From Treponema_I sp045616125 (GTDB lineage: Bacteria; Spirochaetota; Spirochaetia; Treponematales; Treponemataceae), in the NCBI GenBank assembly GCA_045616125.1, contig JAZLGC010000011.1:1-58462 (forward strand): DNA of 58,462 nt, written 5' to 3'. Below, piece after piece: positions 9,695 through 18,229 of the stretch (its first letter is position 1; every line of letters starts with the position of its first letter). The position numbers and the translations under genes were made by a program. Under the pieces are notes generated by a model. It ran no database searches. It saw only the letters and a list, made by a program, of their open reading frames with translations, and was not told the DNA's origin.

Positions 9695-9861
9695 AATAGT
9701 ACTGTAACGCGTTCTGTCATGAATTACCACACTAACAACACTTACTATCACCATAATAGTGTGTTTCTTTTCGTGATATTTTTACATACCGCTCTGCACT
9801 ATCTGATGATACACTGTAAAGACACAGATTATGGGCATATGTCCATCCAAAGGAGGATTCT

Positions 9862-11355
9862 GTGGAAAAAAAATATGTTATTGCTCTTGATCAGGGAACA
9901 ACATCTTCTCGTGCCATTGTGTATGACAAAGATGCCAAACCATTGGGATCAAAGCAAAAAGAATTTACCCAATATTATCCCCAACCAGGCTGGGTAGAAC
10001 ACGATGCAGAGGAACTGTTCAAATGTCAGCTTGGCGTTATGCAACAGGTTATCGTGGACACAGAAATCAAAATGGACGAAATAGCTGCCATTGGTATTAC
10101 GAACCAGAGAGAGACCGTAGTACTGTGGGACAAGGCCACTGGCAAACCAGTGTACCACGCTATTGTCTGGCAATGCCGCCGTACTGCTCCCTTGTGTGAA
10201 AAGCTGCTGAAAGAAGGCTACGGTGACATTATTAAAGAAAAAACCGGACTTTTGATTGATGCCTATTTCTCCGCAACAAAAATCAAGTGGATTCTGGATG
10301 AGGTTCCAGGTCTGCGCGAACGGGCAAAGAAAGGTGAAATTCTTGCAGGAACCATTGATACCTGGCTGATCTGGAAACTTTCCGGCGGTAAATGCCATGT
10401 TACCGATGTTACCAACGCCTGCCGTACCATGCTGTTCAATATTTACGAACTTGACTGGGACGATGATCTTCTGAAACTGCTTGATATTCCCCGCTGTATT
10501 CTGCCTGATGTACGGGATTCAAGTTCCATTTACTGCAATACCGATCCGGAAATCTGCGGATTTTCAGTACCTATTGCATCAGCCGTAGGTGACCAGCAGG
10601 CTGCTCTTTTCGGACAGGGCTGCTTTAATAAAGGTGATGCAAAGAATACCTACGGTACCGGCTGTTTCATGCTTATGAATACCGGTGACAAACCAGTTGT
10701 TTCCCAAAGTCTCTTAACCACCATCGCCCTTGGCATGAACGGCACTGTACAGTATTGCCTTGAAGGGTCTGTTTTTATTGGTGGCGCTGTAATCAAATGG
10801 CTGCGCGATGAAGTTGAACTGATTTCTTCTGCCCCGGAGATTGACCGCCTGGCAGAAAGCGTACCGGACAGCAACGGCTGCTATCTTGTACCTGCTTTTG
10901 TTGGCTTTGGAACTCCCTACTGGGACATGTATGCACGGGGAACTCTTATCGGACTAACCCGTGGCGTAAAACGTGCCCATATCTGCCGTGCTGCTCTGGA
11001 AGGTATTGCATACGAAGTAAAAGACGTTCTTGATGCCATGGTTTCTGACTCCGGCGTAAAAATCAACTCATTGAATGTTGATGGTGGAGCCTGTGTTTCA
11101 GATATCATGATGCAGTTCCAGGCAGATATTCTTGATACACAGGTTAACCGTCCTAAAAACGTAGAAACTACCGCACTTGGAGCCGCTTATCTTGCAGGTC
11201 TGGCTACCGGTTTCTGGAAGAACAAAGAGGAAATCATCCAGCGCCGTGTAACTGACAAGGTGTTTACCCCCCAGATGGATGCAGAAAAGAGGACAAAACT
11301 GTATGCCGGCTGGAAAAAAGCTGTAGAGCGCGCTTCTAAATGGGAAGAGGAATAA
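9862..11355 (+). CDS. glpK: Glycerol kinase
   Basis: 497-residue cytosolic FGGY-family kinase (EC 2.7.1.30) that phosphorylates glycerol to glycerol-3-phosphate with ATP. It starts at GTG 9862, fixed by a strong SD (AAAGGAGG, 9849-9856) and by the conserved N-terminus YVIALDQGTTSSRAIVYD. Family motifs seen are TNQRETVVLWDKATGKP, AVGDQQAALFGQ, TYGTGCFMLMNTG and VDGGACVSDIMMQFQAD. It heads a tight operon with the glycerol-3-phosphate oxidation genes. Confidence 0.97.
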   Translation: MEKKYVIALDQGTTSSRAIVYDKDAKPLGSKQKEFTQYYPQPGWVEHDAEELFKCQLGVMQQVIVDTEIKMDEIAAIGITNQRETVVLWDKATGKPVYHAIVWQCRRTAPLCEKLLKEGYGDIIKEKTGLLIDAYFSATKIKWILDEVPGLRERAKKGEILAGTIDTWLIWKLSGGKCHVTDVTNACRTMLFNIYELDWDDDLLKLLDIPRCILPDVRDSSSIYCNTDPEICGFSVPIASAVGDQQAALFGQGCFNKGDAKNTYGTGCFMLMNTGDKPVVSQSLLTTIALGMNGTVQYCLEGSVFIGGAVIKWLRDEVELISSAPEIDRLAESVPDSNGCYLVPAFVGFGTPYWDMYARGTLIGLTRGVKRAHICRAALEGIAYEVKDVLDAMVSDSGVKINSLNVDGGACVSDIMMQFQADILDTQVNRPKNVETTALGAAYLAGLATGFWKNKEEIIQRRVTDKVFTPQMDAEKRTKLYAGWKKAVERASKWEEE

Positions 11356-11370
11356 AAAAGGAGAGTTAAA

Positions 11371-12846
11371 ATGATTTACGACGTTGCCATAGTCGGATCA
11401 GGCATTATCGGGGCTTCTATTGCCCGATGCCTTTCTATGTACAAACTGAATGTCTGCATGATTGAAAAAGAAAACGATGTATCGTGCGGAACTTCAAAGG
11501 CAAACTCCGGTATCATCCATGCCGGATATGACCCTGAACCAGGCTCACTTATGGCTGTTCTTAACGTTAAGGGCAGTGAACTGTATCCCACCTGGGCACA
11601 GGAACTGCATTTTGATTACAAAAACATCGGATCCCTTGTTGTTGGCTTCAGTGATGCTGATATAGAACACATTAAAAAGCTGTATGACCGGGGTATTAAA
11701 AACGGCGTAAAAGGCTTAAGCATCATAGACCGCGAAAAACTGGTTGAACTGGAACCCCATATTGCTGAAGAAGCACAGGGGGCTCTTCTGGCAGAAACTG
11801 CTGCCATTATCAGTCCCTACCAGACAACCTGGTCCATTGCAGAAAACGCCGTAGAAAACGGTGTGCAGCTTATGCGCGAAACAGAAGTTCACGGCATTAC
11901 TGCTCCAGAAAAAACAGGGGACTTATGGACATTGCACACCGGAAAAGGTGACATCCAGGCACGCTATGTAGTTAATGCTGCAGGTCTTTTTGCAGATGTC
12001 ATCAGTAAGATGGCCGGCGCAAAAGAGTTCATCATTAAACCACGCCGCGGTGAATACTTCCTGTTGGACAGCAACTGCTCAAAACTGGCAAACCACACCA
12101 TTTTCCAGACACCTGATGCTCTGGGTAAAGGGGTACTGGTATCCCCAACTGTTGACGGCAACATTCTGGTAGGACCATCTGCCGGTGATCACGGTACCAA
12201 AGACGATACGGCAACAACTCCTGCCGGCCAGGACCTGATTATGGTAAAAGGTGAAAAATCTGTTCCTAACCTTCCACGCCGCAACATCATCAACAGTTTT
12301 GCCGGTATCCGCGCCATTGCTTACTGGCCGGGAAAAGACGGTGCCGAAGATATTCCTGTGGGAGACTTCATCATTGAGGAAGACGAAAAGGCAAAAGGAT
12401 TCATCAATGTTGCCGGTATCTGCTCACCTGGTCTTACCGCTGCACCTGCCATCGGTTACTACGTAGTTGACCTCTTAAGAAAAGCCGGCCTTGCCATGAC
12501 AGAAAACAAGGACTTCATTCCTGTTCATAAAGGCATTGAATCATTCCGCGACGCCACTCCTGAACGCAAGGCAGAACTGATTGAAAAAGATCCGCTGTAC
12601 GGCCGCATCATCTGCCGCTGTGAAATGATTACCGAAGGCGAAATTGTCCGTGCCATCAACAGTCCTGTTGGAGCTGCAGACTTAGACGGTGTAAAACGCC
12701 GCACCCGTGCCGGCATGGGCCGCTGTCAGGGCGGTTTCTGTTCACCGCGCGTAACTGAAATCATCAGCCGTGAGCGCAACATTCCCATGACCGCAGTAAC
12801 AAAGAACGGTGGATGTTCATACATCCTCAACAGCAAATCACGGTAA
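11371..12846 (+). CDS. glpA: FAD-dependent glycerol-3-phosphate dehydrogenase with C-terminal BFD-like [2Fe-2S] domain (GlpA-like)
   Basis: 491 residues. An N-terminal Rossmann FAD site, DVAIVGSGIIGASIAR, opens a DAO-type oxidoreductase. The C-terminal ~80 residues carry the BFD-like cysteines: CRC near residue 414 and GRCQGGFC near 450. It should oxidise glycerol-3-phosphate to dihydroxyacetone phosphate and pass electrons through its Fe-S tail to the next two gene products. SD GGAGAG precedes the ATG 15 nt after glpK. LhgO-type specificity is possible on fold alone, but the glpK context favours glycerol-3-phosphate. Confidence 0.88.
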   Translation: MIYDVAIVGSGIIGASIARCLSMYKLNVCMIEKENDVSCGTSKANSGIIHAGYDPEPGSLMAVLNVKGSELYPTWAQELHFDYKNIGSLVVGFSDADIEHIKKLYDRGIKNGVKGLSIIDREKLVELEPHIAEEAQGALLAETAAIISPYQTTWSIAENAVENGVQLMRETEVHGITAPEKTGDLWTLHTGKGDIQARYVVNAAGLFADVISKMAGAKEFIIKPRRGEYFLLDSNCSKLANHTIFQTPDALGKGVLVSPTVDGNILVGPSAGDHGTKDDTATTPAGQDLIMVKGEKSVPNLPRRNIINSFAGIRAIAYWPGKDGAEDIPVGDFIIEEDEKAKGFINVAGICSPGLTAAPAIGYYVVDLLRKAGLAMTENKDFIPVHKGIESFRDATPERKAELIEKDPLYGRIICRCEMITEGEIVRAINSPVGAADLDGVKRRTRAGMGRCQGGFCSPRVTEIISRERNIPMTAVTKNGGCSYILNSKSR

Positions 12847-12866
12847 GGCAGAAGAAGGTAAACAAT

Positions 12867-14156
12867 ATGTCAACAAATTTACAGTACGATATCGTTATTG
12901 TTGGCGGTGGACCTGCCGGTCTTGCCGCTGCAACTGCCGCACGTAAAGCCGGCACAGAAAGCATTCTGATTCTGGAACGCGATACCCGTCTTGGCGGTAT
13001 TCTGCTCCAGTGTATCCACAACGGATTTGGTCTGCACCACTTTGGCGAAGAACTGACTGGTCCCGAATATGCAGGACGCTTTGTTAAGGAAGTTGAAGAA
13101 CTGGGTATTGAATACAAAACCGACACCATGGTTCTGGAAGTTGCCAATACCAAAGACGGTAAACAGGTAACTGCCATCAACACCAAAGACGGCCTGATGC
13201 TCATTTCTGCCAAAGCCGTTATTCTTTCCATGGGATGCCGCGAACGTACCCGTGGTGCCCTGGTTATTCCGGGAACCCGCCCCGCAGGTATCTTTACCGC
13301 AGGATCTGCCCAGCGCTTTGTAAACATTGACGGCTACCTGCCCGGTAAAAAAGTAGTAATTCTGGGTTCGGGAGACATCGGCCTGATTATGGCACGCCGC
13401 ATGACTCTGGAAGGTGCCGAAGTTAAACTGGTTTGCGAAGTAATGCCTTTCTCCAGCGGTCTTACCCGTAACATCAAGCAGTGTGTAGAAAGCTTCAACA
13501 TTCCGTTGAAATTCAGCCACACCATTACCCAGATTCACGGTAAGCAGCGCGTAGAAGGTGTTACCGTTTCTCAGGTAGACAAAAACCGCCGCCCTATTCC
13601 GGGAACAGAAGAATACATTGAATGTGATACGGTTCTGCTTTCTGTAGGTCTGATTCCTGAAAACGAAATCTCAACCGGAGCCGGTGTTTCCATCGATTCT
13701 TCAACTTCCGGTCCTATCGTAAACGAACGGATGCAGACTTCTGTAGACGGAATCTTTGCCTGTGGTAATACCGTTCACGTACATGACCTGGTAGACTTTG
13801 TAACTGCTGAATCCCTGCGTGCCGGAGAAAACGCTGCCCTGTATGTGCAGGGTAAAACCAACGGAGACGCACAACATATCGTCCTTCGTGCCGGTAACCG
13901 TGTGCGCTACACCGTTCCCCAGTATTTGGATTCAACCACCAGCGAAAAGAACGTATCCATCATGTTCCGCCCCACCGACGTATACCGCGATGTACAGATT
14001 GTAGTGTACTCCAACGATGAGCGTATTAAATCCATGAAGAAAAAGGTTGTACGTCCCGGCGAAATGCAGGTTGTAGAATTGAATCCGACACAGCTTGCCC
14101 AGGTAAAAGGTAACCTGACTGTAGCCATCGAAATTCCAGAGGAGGATGTTGAATAA
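12867..14156 (+). CDS. FAD/NAD(P)-dependent oxidoreductase of the anaerobic glycerol-3-phosphate operon
   Basis: 429 residues from ATG 12867 (SD GAAGAAGG); a longer in-frame start inside glpA is rejected. Two dinucleotide-binding motifs are visible: DIVIVGGGPAGLAAATAARKAG at the N-terminus and VVILGSGDIGLIMARRM in the middle. The fold is pyridine nucleotide-disulphide oxidoreductase-like without a redox CxxxxC. It probably takes electrons from the GlpA-like subunit and reduces NAD(P) or another carrier. Its stop overlaps the ATG of the DUF1667 gene (TAATG), indicating a complex. It is analogous to GlpB in role but not in sequence. Confidence 0.88.
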   Translation: MSTNLQYDIVIVGGGPAGLAAATAARKAGTESILILERDTRLGGILLQCIHNGFGLHHFGEELTGPEYAGRFVKEVEELGIEYKTDTMVLEVANTKDGKQVTAINTKDGLMLISAKAVILSMGCRERTRGALVIPGTRPAGIFTAGSAQRFVNIDGYLPGKKVVILGSGDIGLIMARRMTLEGAEVKLVCEVMPFSSGLTRNIKQCVESFNIPLKFSHTITQIHGKQRVEGVTVSQVDKNRRPIPGTEEYIECDTVLLSVGLIPENEISTGAGVSIDSSTSGPIVNERMQTSVDGIFACGNTVHVHDLVDFVTAESLRAGENAALYVQGKTNGDAQHIVLRAGNRVRYTVPQYLDSTTSEKNVSIMFRPTDVYRDVQIVVYSNDERIKSMKKKVVRPGEMQVVELNPTQLAQVKGNLTVAIEIPEEDVE

Positions 14157-14560
14157 TGTCTGACGCAGTAAAAGAAGTAAAAACCGAAACCATGCCCATG
14201 ACCTGCATCATCTGCCCCATGGGATGCACCATGGAAGTTACCATTGAAGACGATGGTATTACCCGCCGCGTTACCAAAGTTACCGACAACACCTGTCCAC
14301 GCGGACCTGCCTATGCAGAACGGGAATTGCTGAACCCCACCCGCACCATCACCACGACCATTGCAGTTGATGGCGGTGTTATGCCCGTTGTTCCGGTAAA
14401 AACCAAGGGCGAAGTTCCCAAAAAACTGCAGCTGCAGTGCATGGAAGTTATCCGCCGGGCACACGTGGCAGCTCCAGTAGCTCTGGGCCAGATCCTGGTA
14501 CACGATATTCTCGGCACCGGCATCAACGTTGTTGCCTGCGCTGAAGTAGCCAAAGACTAG
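14156..14560 (+). CDS. DUF1667 family cysteine-rich protein, third subunit of the glycerol-3-phosphate oxidising system
   Basis: 134 residues. An N-terminal cysteine motif, MTCIICPMGCTMEV, plus a later DNTCPRGPAY gives four closely placed cysteines suited to an Fe-S or other metal centre. DUF1667 genes commonly sit next to GlpA-like and FAD oxidoreductase genes in anaerobes. Overlap with the preceding gene supports a three-subunit enzyme with this as the electron-transfer part. The electron acceptor is not evident. Confidence 0.85.
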   Translation: MSDAVKEVKTETMPMTCIICPMGCTMEVTIEDDGITRRVTKVTDNTCPRGPAYAERELLNPTRTITTTIAVDGGVMPVVPVKTKGEVPKKLQLQCMEVIRRAHVAAPVALGQILVHDILGTGINVVACAEVAKD

Positions 14561-14575
14561 TCCAACTCTTTGCGC

Positions 14576-14581
14576 TATACT
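14576..14581 (+). promoter_or_regulatory. -10 element for the patatin gene, predicted leaderless start
   Basis: TATACT at 14576-14581 lies 7 nt before the ATG at 14589, with no Shine-Dalgarno sequence. It is the same arrangement as at ettA and pdxA. It suggests that the patatin gene has its own promoter although it directly follows the glp operon. Confidence 0.5.
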
Positions 14582-14588
14582 GCTCAGT

Positions 14589-16814
14589 ATGAGAACTGCC
14601 CGTAAAATGCAGGCTCTTGTACTGAGCCTTTTTTTTGTCACTTCGCTGTTTGCCCAAACCCGCCCTAAAGTTGCCGTAGTATTAAGCGGCGGCGGTGCCA
14701 AGGGTTTTGCTCACGTTGCCTTACTTGAAGCTTTGGAAGAAGAAGGCATACCCATTGATTTGATTACCGGTACCAGCATGGGGGCCATGATCGGGTCCCT
14801 GTATGCATCCGGCTACAGCGCAAAAGAATTGCGGCAGATTGTCAGTTCCACCGATATGATGTCCCTTATCCTTGATCATGCTGCAGCCACCAATCCCCTG
14901 CCACCGGCAGCCTTTGATTCCTCTCAAAGTTCCATTATTTCATATCCGGTATCTGCAAAAGGACTGGGTGCAGCCCCTTCACTTCTGGGCGACCAGAAAG
15001 TGCTCACCTTCATGGGCCGGCTGCTTGCCAAAAATTATGACATTACGTCTTTTGACCAGCTCCCCATTCCCTACCGTTCAGTGGGCACCGATGTTCTGTC
15101 CTTTACTCCCTACGTTTTTGAATCTGAGTCTCTGTTAAAAGCAGTCCGTGGCAGTATGAGCCTTCCACTCCTGTTTACACCGGCGCCTACCGGCACTGGC
15201 CGCTGGGTTCTTGATGGTGGTCTGGTCAACAATCTGCCGGTACATCTTGCCCGCCAACTTGGCGCAGACATCGTAATAGCCTGTGATGTGGCCAGTAACC
15301 TGCCTCAGGACACTTCCGAACTTTCCACCGCCACCGACATGGGAATCCATCTGTTCAACTTCTTCATAAGTCCCAATGCCACGGCCCAGCATCAGGATGC
15401 TGACGTACTCATCACTCCCGACTTACAGCCCTATAACACCCTCAGTTTCATGTTCCCAAAAGAAATCATGGCACTGGGCGACAAAGCCGTTGAACAGGAA
15501 CGGGAAGCCATTCATGCCATTGCGGTACAGCTTCAGGAAGCTGGTGTGCCACTTAAGCCGGCTGAATATGACAGAATCAGCCTGTATGCTGAAAAACCAG
15601 CACCGGTTGTGGAATCCATCATTGTAGAAGACGTATCGGCCGCAGGAACTGCGTCACTTCCCGGCACCGCCAGTTACAGCTGGCTTTTGAATCAGAAACT
15701 GACAGACGCTGCGCTGCAACGACTTGTAACTCAGGTGACCCGTGACAGAACAAAATACAATCTGGCCTCTTTCTGCTTTGAAACGCGGCCTGGAACTGCA
15801 CCCGGATTATGTACCCTGGTTCTGTCAGCCAACCACTATGAACAGAATCCTGGCATTTTTGCCATTGGCGGTACGCCAACGTTGTACGCTGCCATTAATA
15901 ACGGTACAACTACCGGCATTGTCTTTCCTGAAGTAAAACTCCGCCTGCATCTTGATGAACCTTTCAGTCACGACTATTTTGCAAATTTTGGATCTACCCT
16001 TTCTGCAGGCATTACTCTGGAACCACAGTTTGCCCGACTGAACAACATAACGTTCCATGTTGACACAGGAGCTGCCATTATGAACGGAGGTTTAAGCCCT
16101 GATACCGGTTTTTCCTGGTTGAACAAACCGATTCTGCAGGATACCGGCGTAACTGCCCATCTGGGGCTTGAAACACGATATCTCCGCTACAGTACGGGAA
16201 AAACCGGTATACAGTACACCTTGAACAACGCCACAGCAGGCATTATCCAATCAGGCCAATGGTACGGTTCTTTTGTGCTTAATTCACTGGATAGTCCTGT
16301 AACCGGCTGGAGCGGTATGCGTATTGACGCAGAAGTATCTGCCGGCATGGTTTTTGGTTCTGCTAAAGATACAGACCGAATGTGGGGAGCAGAATACCGG
16401 CAGCTGCAGATGATAGCCCTGCCCAGCGAAAGAAAGTCATCAATAGGTTATGAACTGGCAGCAGGAACAAAGCGAGGCCCTGAAAACCTTACGGCAAGCT
16501 ATTATGACTATGGGGGATTTTTGGGAATGTGTGGATATGCACCTGAAACATTGGTGCGGGATTATGCCCTTGCCGGAGTTACCTGGCAGACTACTCTTAC
16601 AGCAATTCTGGGAATGCCCGTTTTAGCCCAATTCCAGGTAAAAGCAGGCATTCAGAACCCAAAGAATACTACCTACAGCCTGAAAAACTTTCAGAAACCT
16701 GATGCCGGATACGGTGCCAAACTGCTCTTTGATACCCCCGTTGGTACGGTAACGTTTGGATTAAGTCACAGTGTCACCAATGGCAAAATCTGCCTGAGTG
16801 CAGGAATGCAGTAA
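14589..16814 (+). CDS. Patatin-like phospholipase with predicted POTRA and outer-membrane barrel (PlpD-like, type Vd)
   Basis: 741 residues with signal peptide (residues ~8-23, cleavage near LFAQ). The patatin domain at ~25-320 has the oxyanion loop GGGAKG (34-39), nucleophile Ser63 in GTSMG and catalytic Asp209 in DGG. A POTRA-like segment (~345-420) precedes a C-terminal region of ~300 residues with alternating strands suited to a beta-barrel. The order signal-patatin-POTRA-barrel matches type Vd autotransporters such as PlpD. Following the glp genes, it may release glycerophospholipid products that feed glycerol-3-phosphate oxidation (inference). It converges on the next gene with 7 nt between stops. 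Confidence 0.88.
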   Translation: MRTARKMQALVLSLFFVTSLFAQTRPKVAVVLSGGGAKGFAHVALLEALEEEGIPIDLITGTSMGAMIGSLYASGYSAKELRQIVSSTDMMSLILDHAAATNPLPPAAFDSSQSSIISYPVSAKGLGAAPSLLGDQKVLTFMGRLLAKNYDITSFDQLPIPYRSVGTDVLSFTPYVFESESLLKAVRGSMSLPLLFTPAPTGTGRWVLDGGLVNNLPVHLARQLGADIVIACDVASNLPQDTSELSTATDMGIHLFNFFISPNATAQHQDADVLITPDLQPYNTLSFMFPKEIMALGDKAVEQEREAIHAIAVQLQEAGVPLKPAEYDRISLYAEKPAPVVESIIVEDVSAAGTASLPGTASYSWLLNQKLTDAALQRLVTQVTRDRTKYNLASFCFETRPGTAPGLCTLVLSANHYEQNPGIFAIGGTPTLYAAINNGTTTGIVFPEVKLRLHLDEPFSHDYFANFGSTLSAGITLEPQFARLNNITFHVDTGAAIMNGGLSPDTGFSWLNKPILQDTGVTAHLGLETRYLRYSTGKTGIQYTLNNATAGIIQSGQWYGSFVLNSLDSPVTGWSGMRIDAEVSAGMVFGSAKDTDRMWGAEYRQLQMIALPSERKSSIGYELAAGTKRGPENLTASYYDYGGFLGMCGYAPETLVRDYALAGVTWQTTLTAILGMPVLAQFQVKAGIQNPKNTTYSLKNFQKPDAGYGAKLLFDTPVGTVTFGLSHSVTNGKICLSAGMQ

Positions 16815-16821
16815 TTAGTAA

Positions 16822-17223
16822 TTATTCGTCGTCTACGCTGGTGTCGGGTTCCCGGTCATCGTCATCTTCAACGCTTGTATCGAGCTCTTCACCAGCATCG
16901 CTCTCCATATTTGAGACCTGAGATTCCACAGTTCTCAGCCCAAGTTTTACTTCTTCTGCAGCCTTAAGAATATCAAGTTCCTTTAACCGGTCCGAAGCCT
17001 TTTTTACCTGAACGCTGCCATAGGCAAGAACGCCGAATACACCTGCAATCAGCAACCCCATAATGACAAAAAACCACCAGGCAGGATCATCATTCCGGGC
17101 TGCACTGGATGTATTGTAAATAAGAATAGCCAACACCACTACACAAATGCTGCGGTTCTGTTCAAAAGACTTCTTTTTGGCAAAAGCCTTATCAATTTCG
17201 TCAGTAATTTCCTGATATGTCAT
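16822..17223 (-). CDS. Small two-TM membrane protein with acidic C-terminal tail
   Basis: 133 residues of unknown function. Two hydrophobic helices (residues ~27-42 and ~49-68) sit between a charged N-terminus and a cytosolic helical segment. The last ~30 residues are almost all Asp/Glu/Ser/Val, with DTSV repeated near residues 114 and 127. A TATATT hexamer 6 nt before the ATG suggests leaderless transcription. No family recognised. Confidence 0.65.
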   Translation of the reverse strand: MTYQEITDEIDKAFAKKKSFEQNRSICVVVLAILIYNTSSAARNDDPAWWFFVIMGLLIAGVFGVLAYGSVQVKKASDRLKELDILKAAEEVKLGLRTVESQVSNMESDAGEELDTSVEDDDDREPDTSVDDE

Positions 17224-17229
17224 ATCTTA

Positions 17230-17235
17230 AATATA
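17230..17235 (-). promoter_or_regulatory. -10 element of the small membrane protein gene, predicted leaderless
   Basis: On the minus strand TATATT is followed by 6 nt and the ATG at 17223. No Shine-Dalgarno sequence is present. A TCGACA lies about 15 nt further upstream as a weak -35. Confidence 0.45.
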
Positions 17236-17285
17236 CTGCGATACCTGCCCTGTCGACTACGGCAGAAGGTGAGAATGACAGATTA

Positions 17286-17314
17286 TTGACCATATGTCTG
17301 CATCATGTTATTTT
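17286..17314 (+). promoter_or_regulatory. Promoter of mntP
   Basis: TTGACC (17286-17291), 17-bp spacer, TATTTT (17309-17314) preceded by TGT. This gives a leader of about 35 nt with an SD (GGAGAG) before ATG 17355. I see no yybP-ykoY manganese riboswitch in the leader. Confidence 0.5.
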
Positions 17315-17354
17315 TTTCCCCCACAACAATTTCTTACCGGCTTTGGAGAGAACC

Positions 17355-17933
17355 ATGAATTTTATTGAGATTTTTCTTATCGGTGTAGGGCTTTCTATGG
17401 ATGCCTTTGCAGTAGCTATTTGCAAGGGCCTTAAAATGCGCAAACTGAACCTGAAACAGGCTCTTATCATTGGTCTTTTCTTTGGCGGATTTCAGGCTCT
17501 GATGCCACTTATCGGCTATCTTCTGGGCACCAGTTTCAGTGAATTGGTATCAAGTTTTGACCACTGGATTGCTTTTGTATTGCTGGCTTTTATCGGTGGG
17601 AAAATGGCAATTGAAAGCTTTAAAAAAGACGACGATGACGAGGCCACAGAAAACCAGCTGGATCCGCCGCTAGACTACAAAGAACTGTTCATCATGGCCG
17701 TTGCCACCAGCATCGATGCCCTTGCCGTAGGTATTTCTTTTGCATTCCTTAACATGCACATCGTTCCTGCTATCACCATTATCGGTATCACGACTTTCTG
17801 TCTCTCTATTGTAGGTGTATGGGTAGGAAACAAATTCGGCGAAAAATACAAGAGCAAAGCTGAACTGGCCGGCGGTGTAATCCTCATCGGCATCGGCATC
17901 AAAATCCTCGTTGAACACCTGCTGAACGACTGA
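17355..17933 (+). CDS. mntP: MntP-family manganese efflux pump
   Basis: 192 residues, six predicted TM helices. Two conserved membrane Asp motifs are present: GVGLSMDAFAVAICKG and ATSIDALAVGISFAF. The family exports Mn(II). The start at ATG 17355 is set by SD GGAGAG and the typical N-terminus MNFIEIFLIGVGLSMD; an in-frame upstream extension has no family similarity. A short acidic loop (KKDDDDEATE) lies between the two halves. Single-gene unit beside the accessory island. Confidence 0.92.
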   Translation: MNFIEIFLIGVGLSMDAFAVAICKGLKMRKLNLKQALIIGLFFGGFQALMPLIGYLLGTSFSELVSSFDHWIAFVLLAFIGGKMAIESFKKDDDDEATENQLDPPLDYKELFIMAVATSIDALAVGISFAFLNMHIVPAITIIGITTFCLSIVGVWVGNKFGEKYKSKAELAGGVILIGIGIKILVEHLLND

Positions 17934-17942
17934 TTTTTATTA

Positions 17943-18014
17943 AGGGGGAAGCCTCCCCCTGGCTCCAGCCTGCTCCGCAGTCTTCCGCCACCCTCTCTGC
18001 GGGGACACCCCGCA
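17943..18014. repeat. GC-rich compound hairpin element after mntP
   Basis: Two perfect hairpins: AGGGGGA/TCCCCCT (17943-17960) and TGCGGGG/CCCCGCA (17998-18014), with a C-rich stretch between them. Base composition is unlike both neighbours. It may terminate mntP or be a dispersed repeat marking the edge of the island. Confidence 0.5.
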
Positions 18015-18080
18015 ACGCCCCGAAATTCTTGAATCAGTCGCAGAACCGGCATCAGATATACAGAAGAATATTAAAAGATT

Positions 18081-18116
18081 AAAAAATGGCCGCCCAGTCC
18101 GATCTACTGAGTGGCC
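18081..18116 (-). terminator. Minus-strand terminator of the type IIG R-M gene
   Basis: The stem pairs 88-98 with 106-116 of this stretch (GGCC outer arms, one mismatch). On the minus strand it is followed by A then six Ts (plus-strand As 18081-18086). It lies about 110 nt beyond the R-M stop. Confidence 0.7.
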
Positions 18117-18148
18117 GTTCGTCTTTAATAGACGGACAACCTTAATGT

Positions 18149-18182
18149 GGAGATGACCAAATGTTTGGGCATTTCCTTTTTT
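18149..18182 (+). terminator. Plus-strand terminator with no assigned gene just upstream
   Basis: A 12-bp hairpin with one mismatch (GGAGATG.CCAA paired with TTGG.CATTTCC) is followed by six Ts. It faces away from mntP, whose stop is 215 nt upstream. Another hairpin (18117-18137) and the minus-strand terminator stem lie between. It may end a long mntP message or a small RNA. Confidence 0.7.
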
Positions 18183-18229
18183 AATCTACAACAGCCTTTT
18201 ACCGACAAATAATCGTCTGTTACGTCTTT

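Noticed and set aside
17238..17354. yybP-ykoY manganese riboswitch upstream of mntP
   Set aside because: None of the conserved stretches could be found, and a closer promoter with a ~35-nt leader is present.
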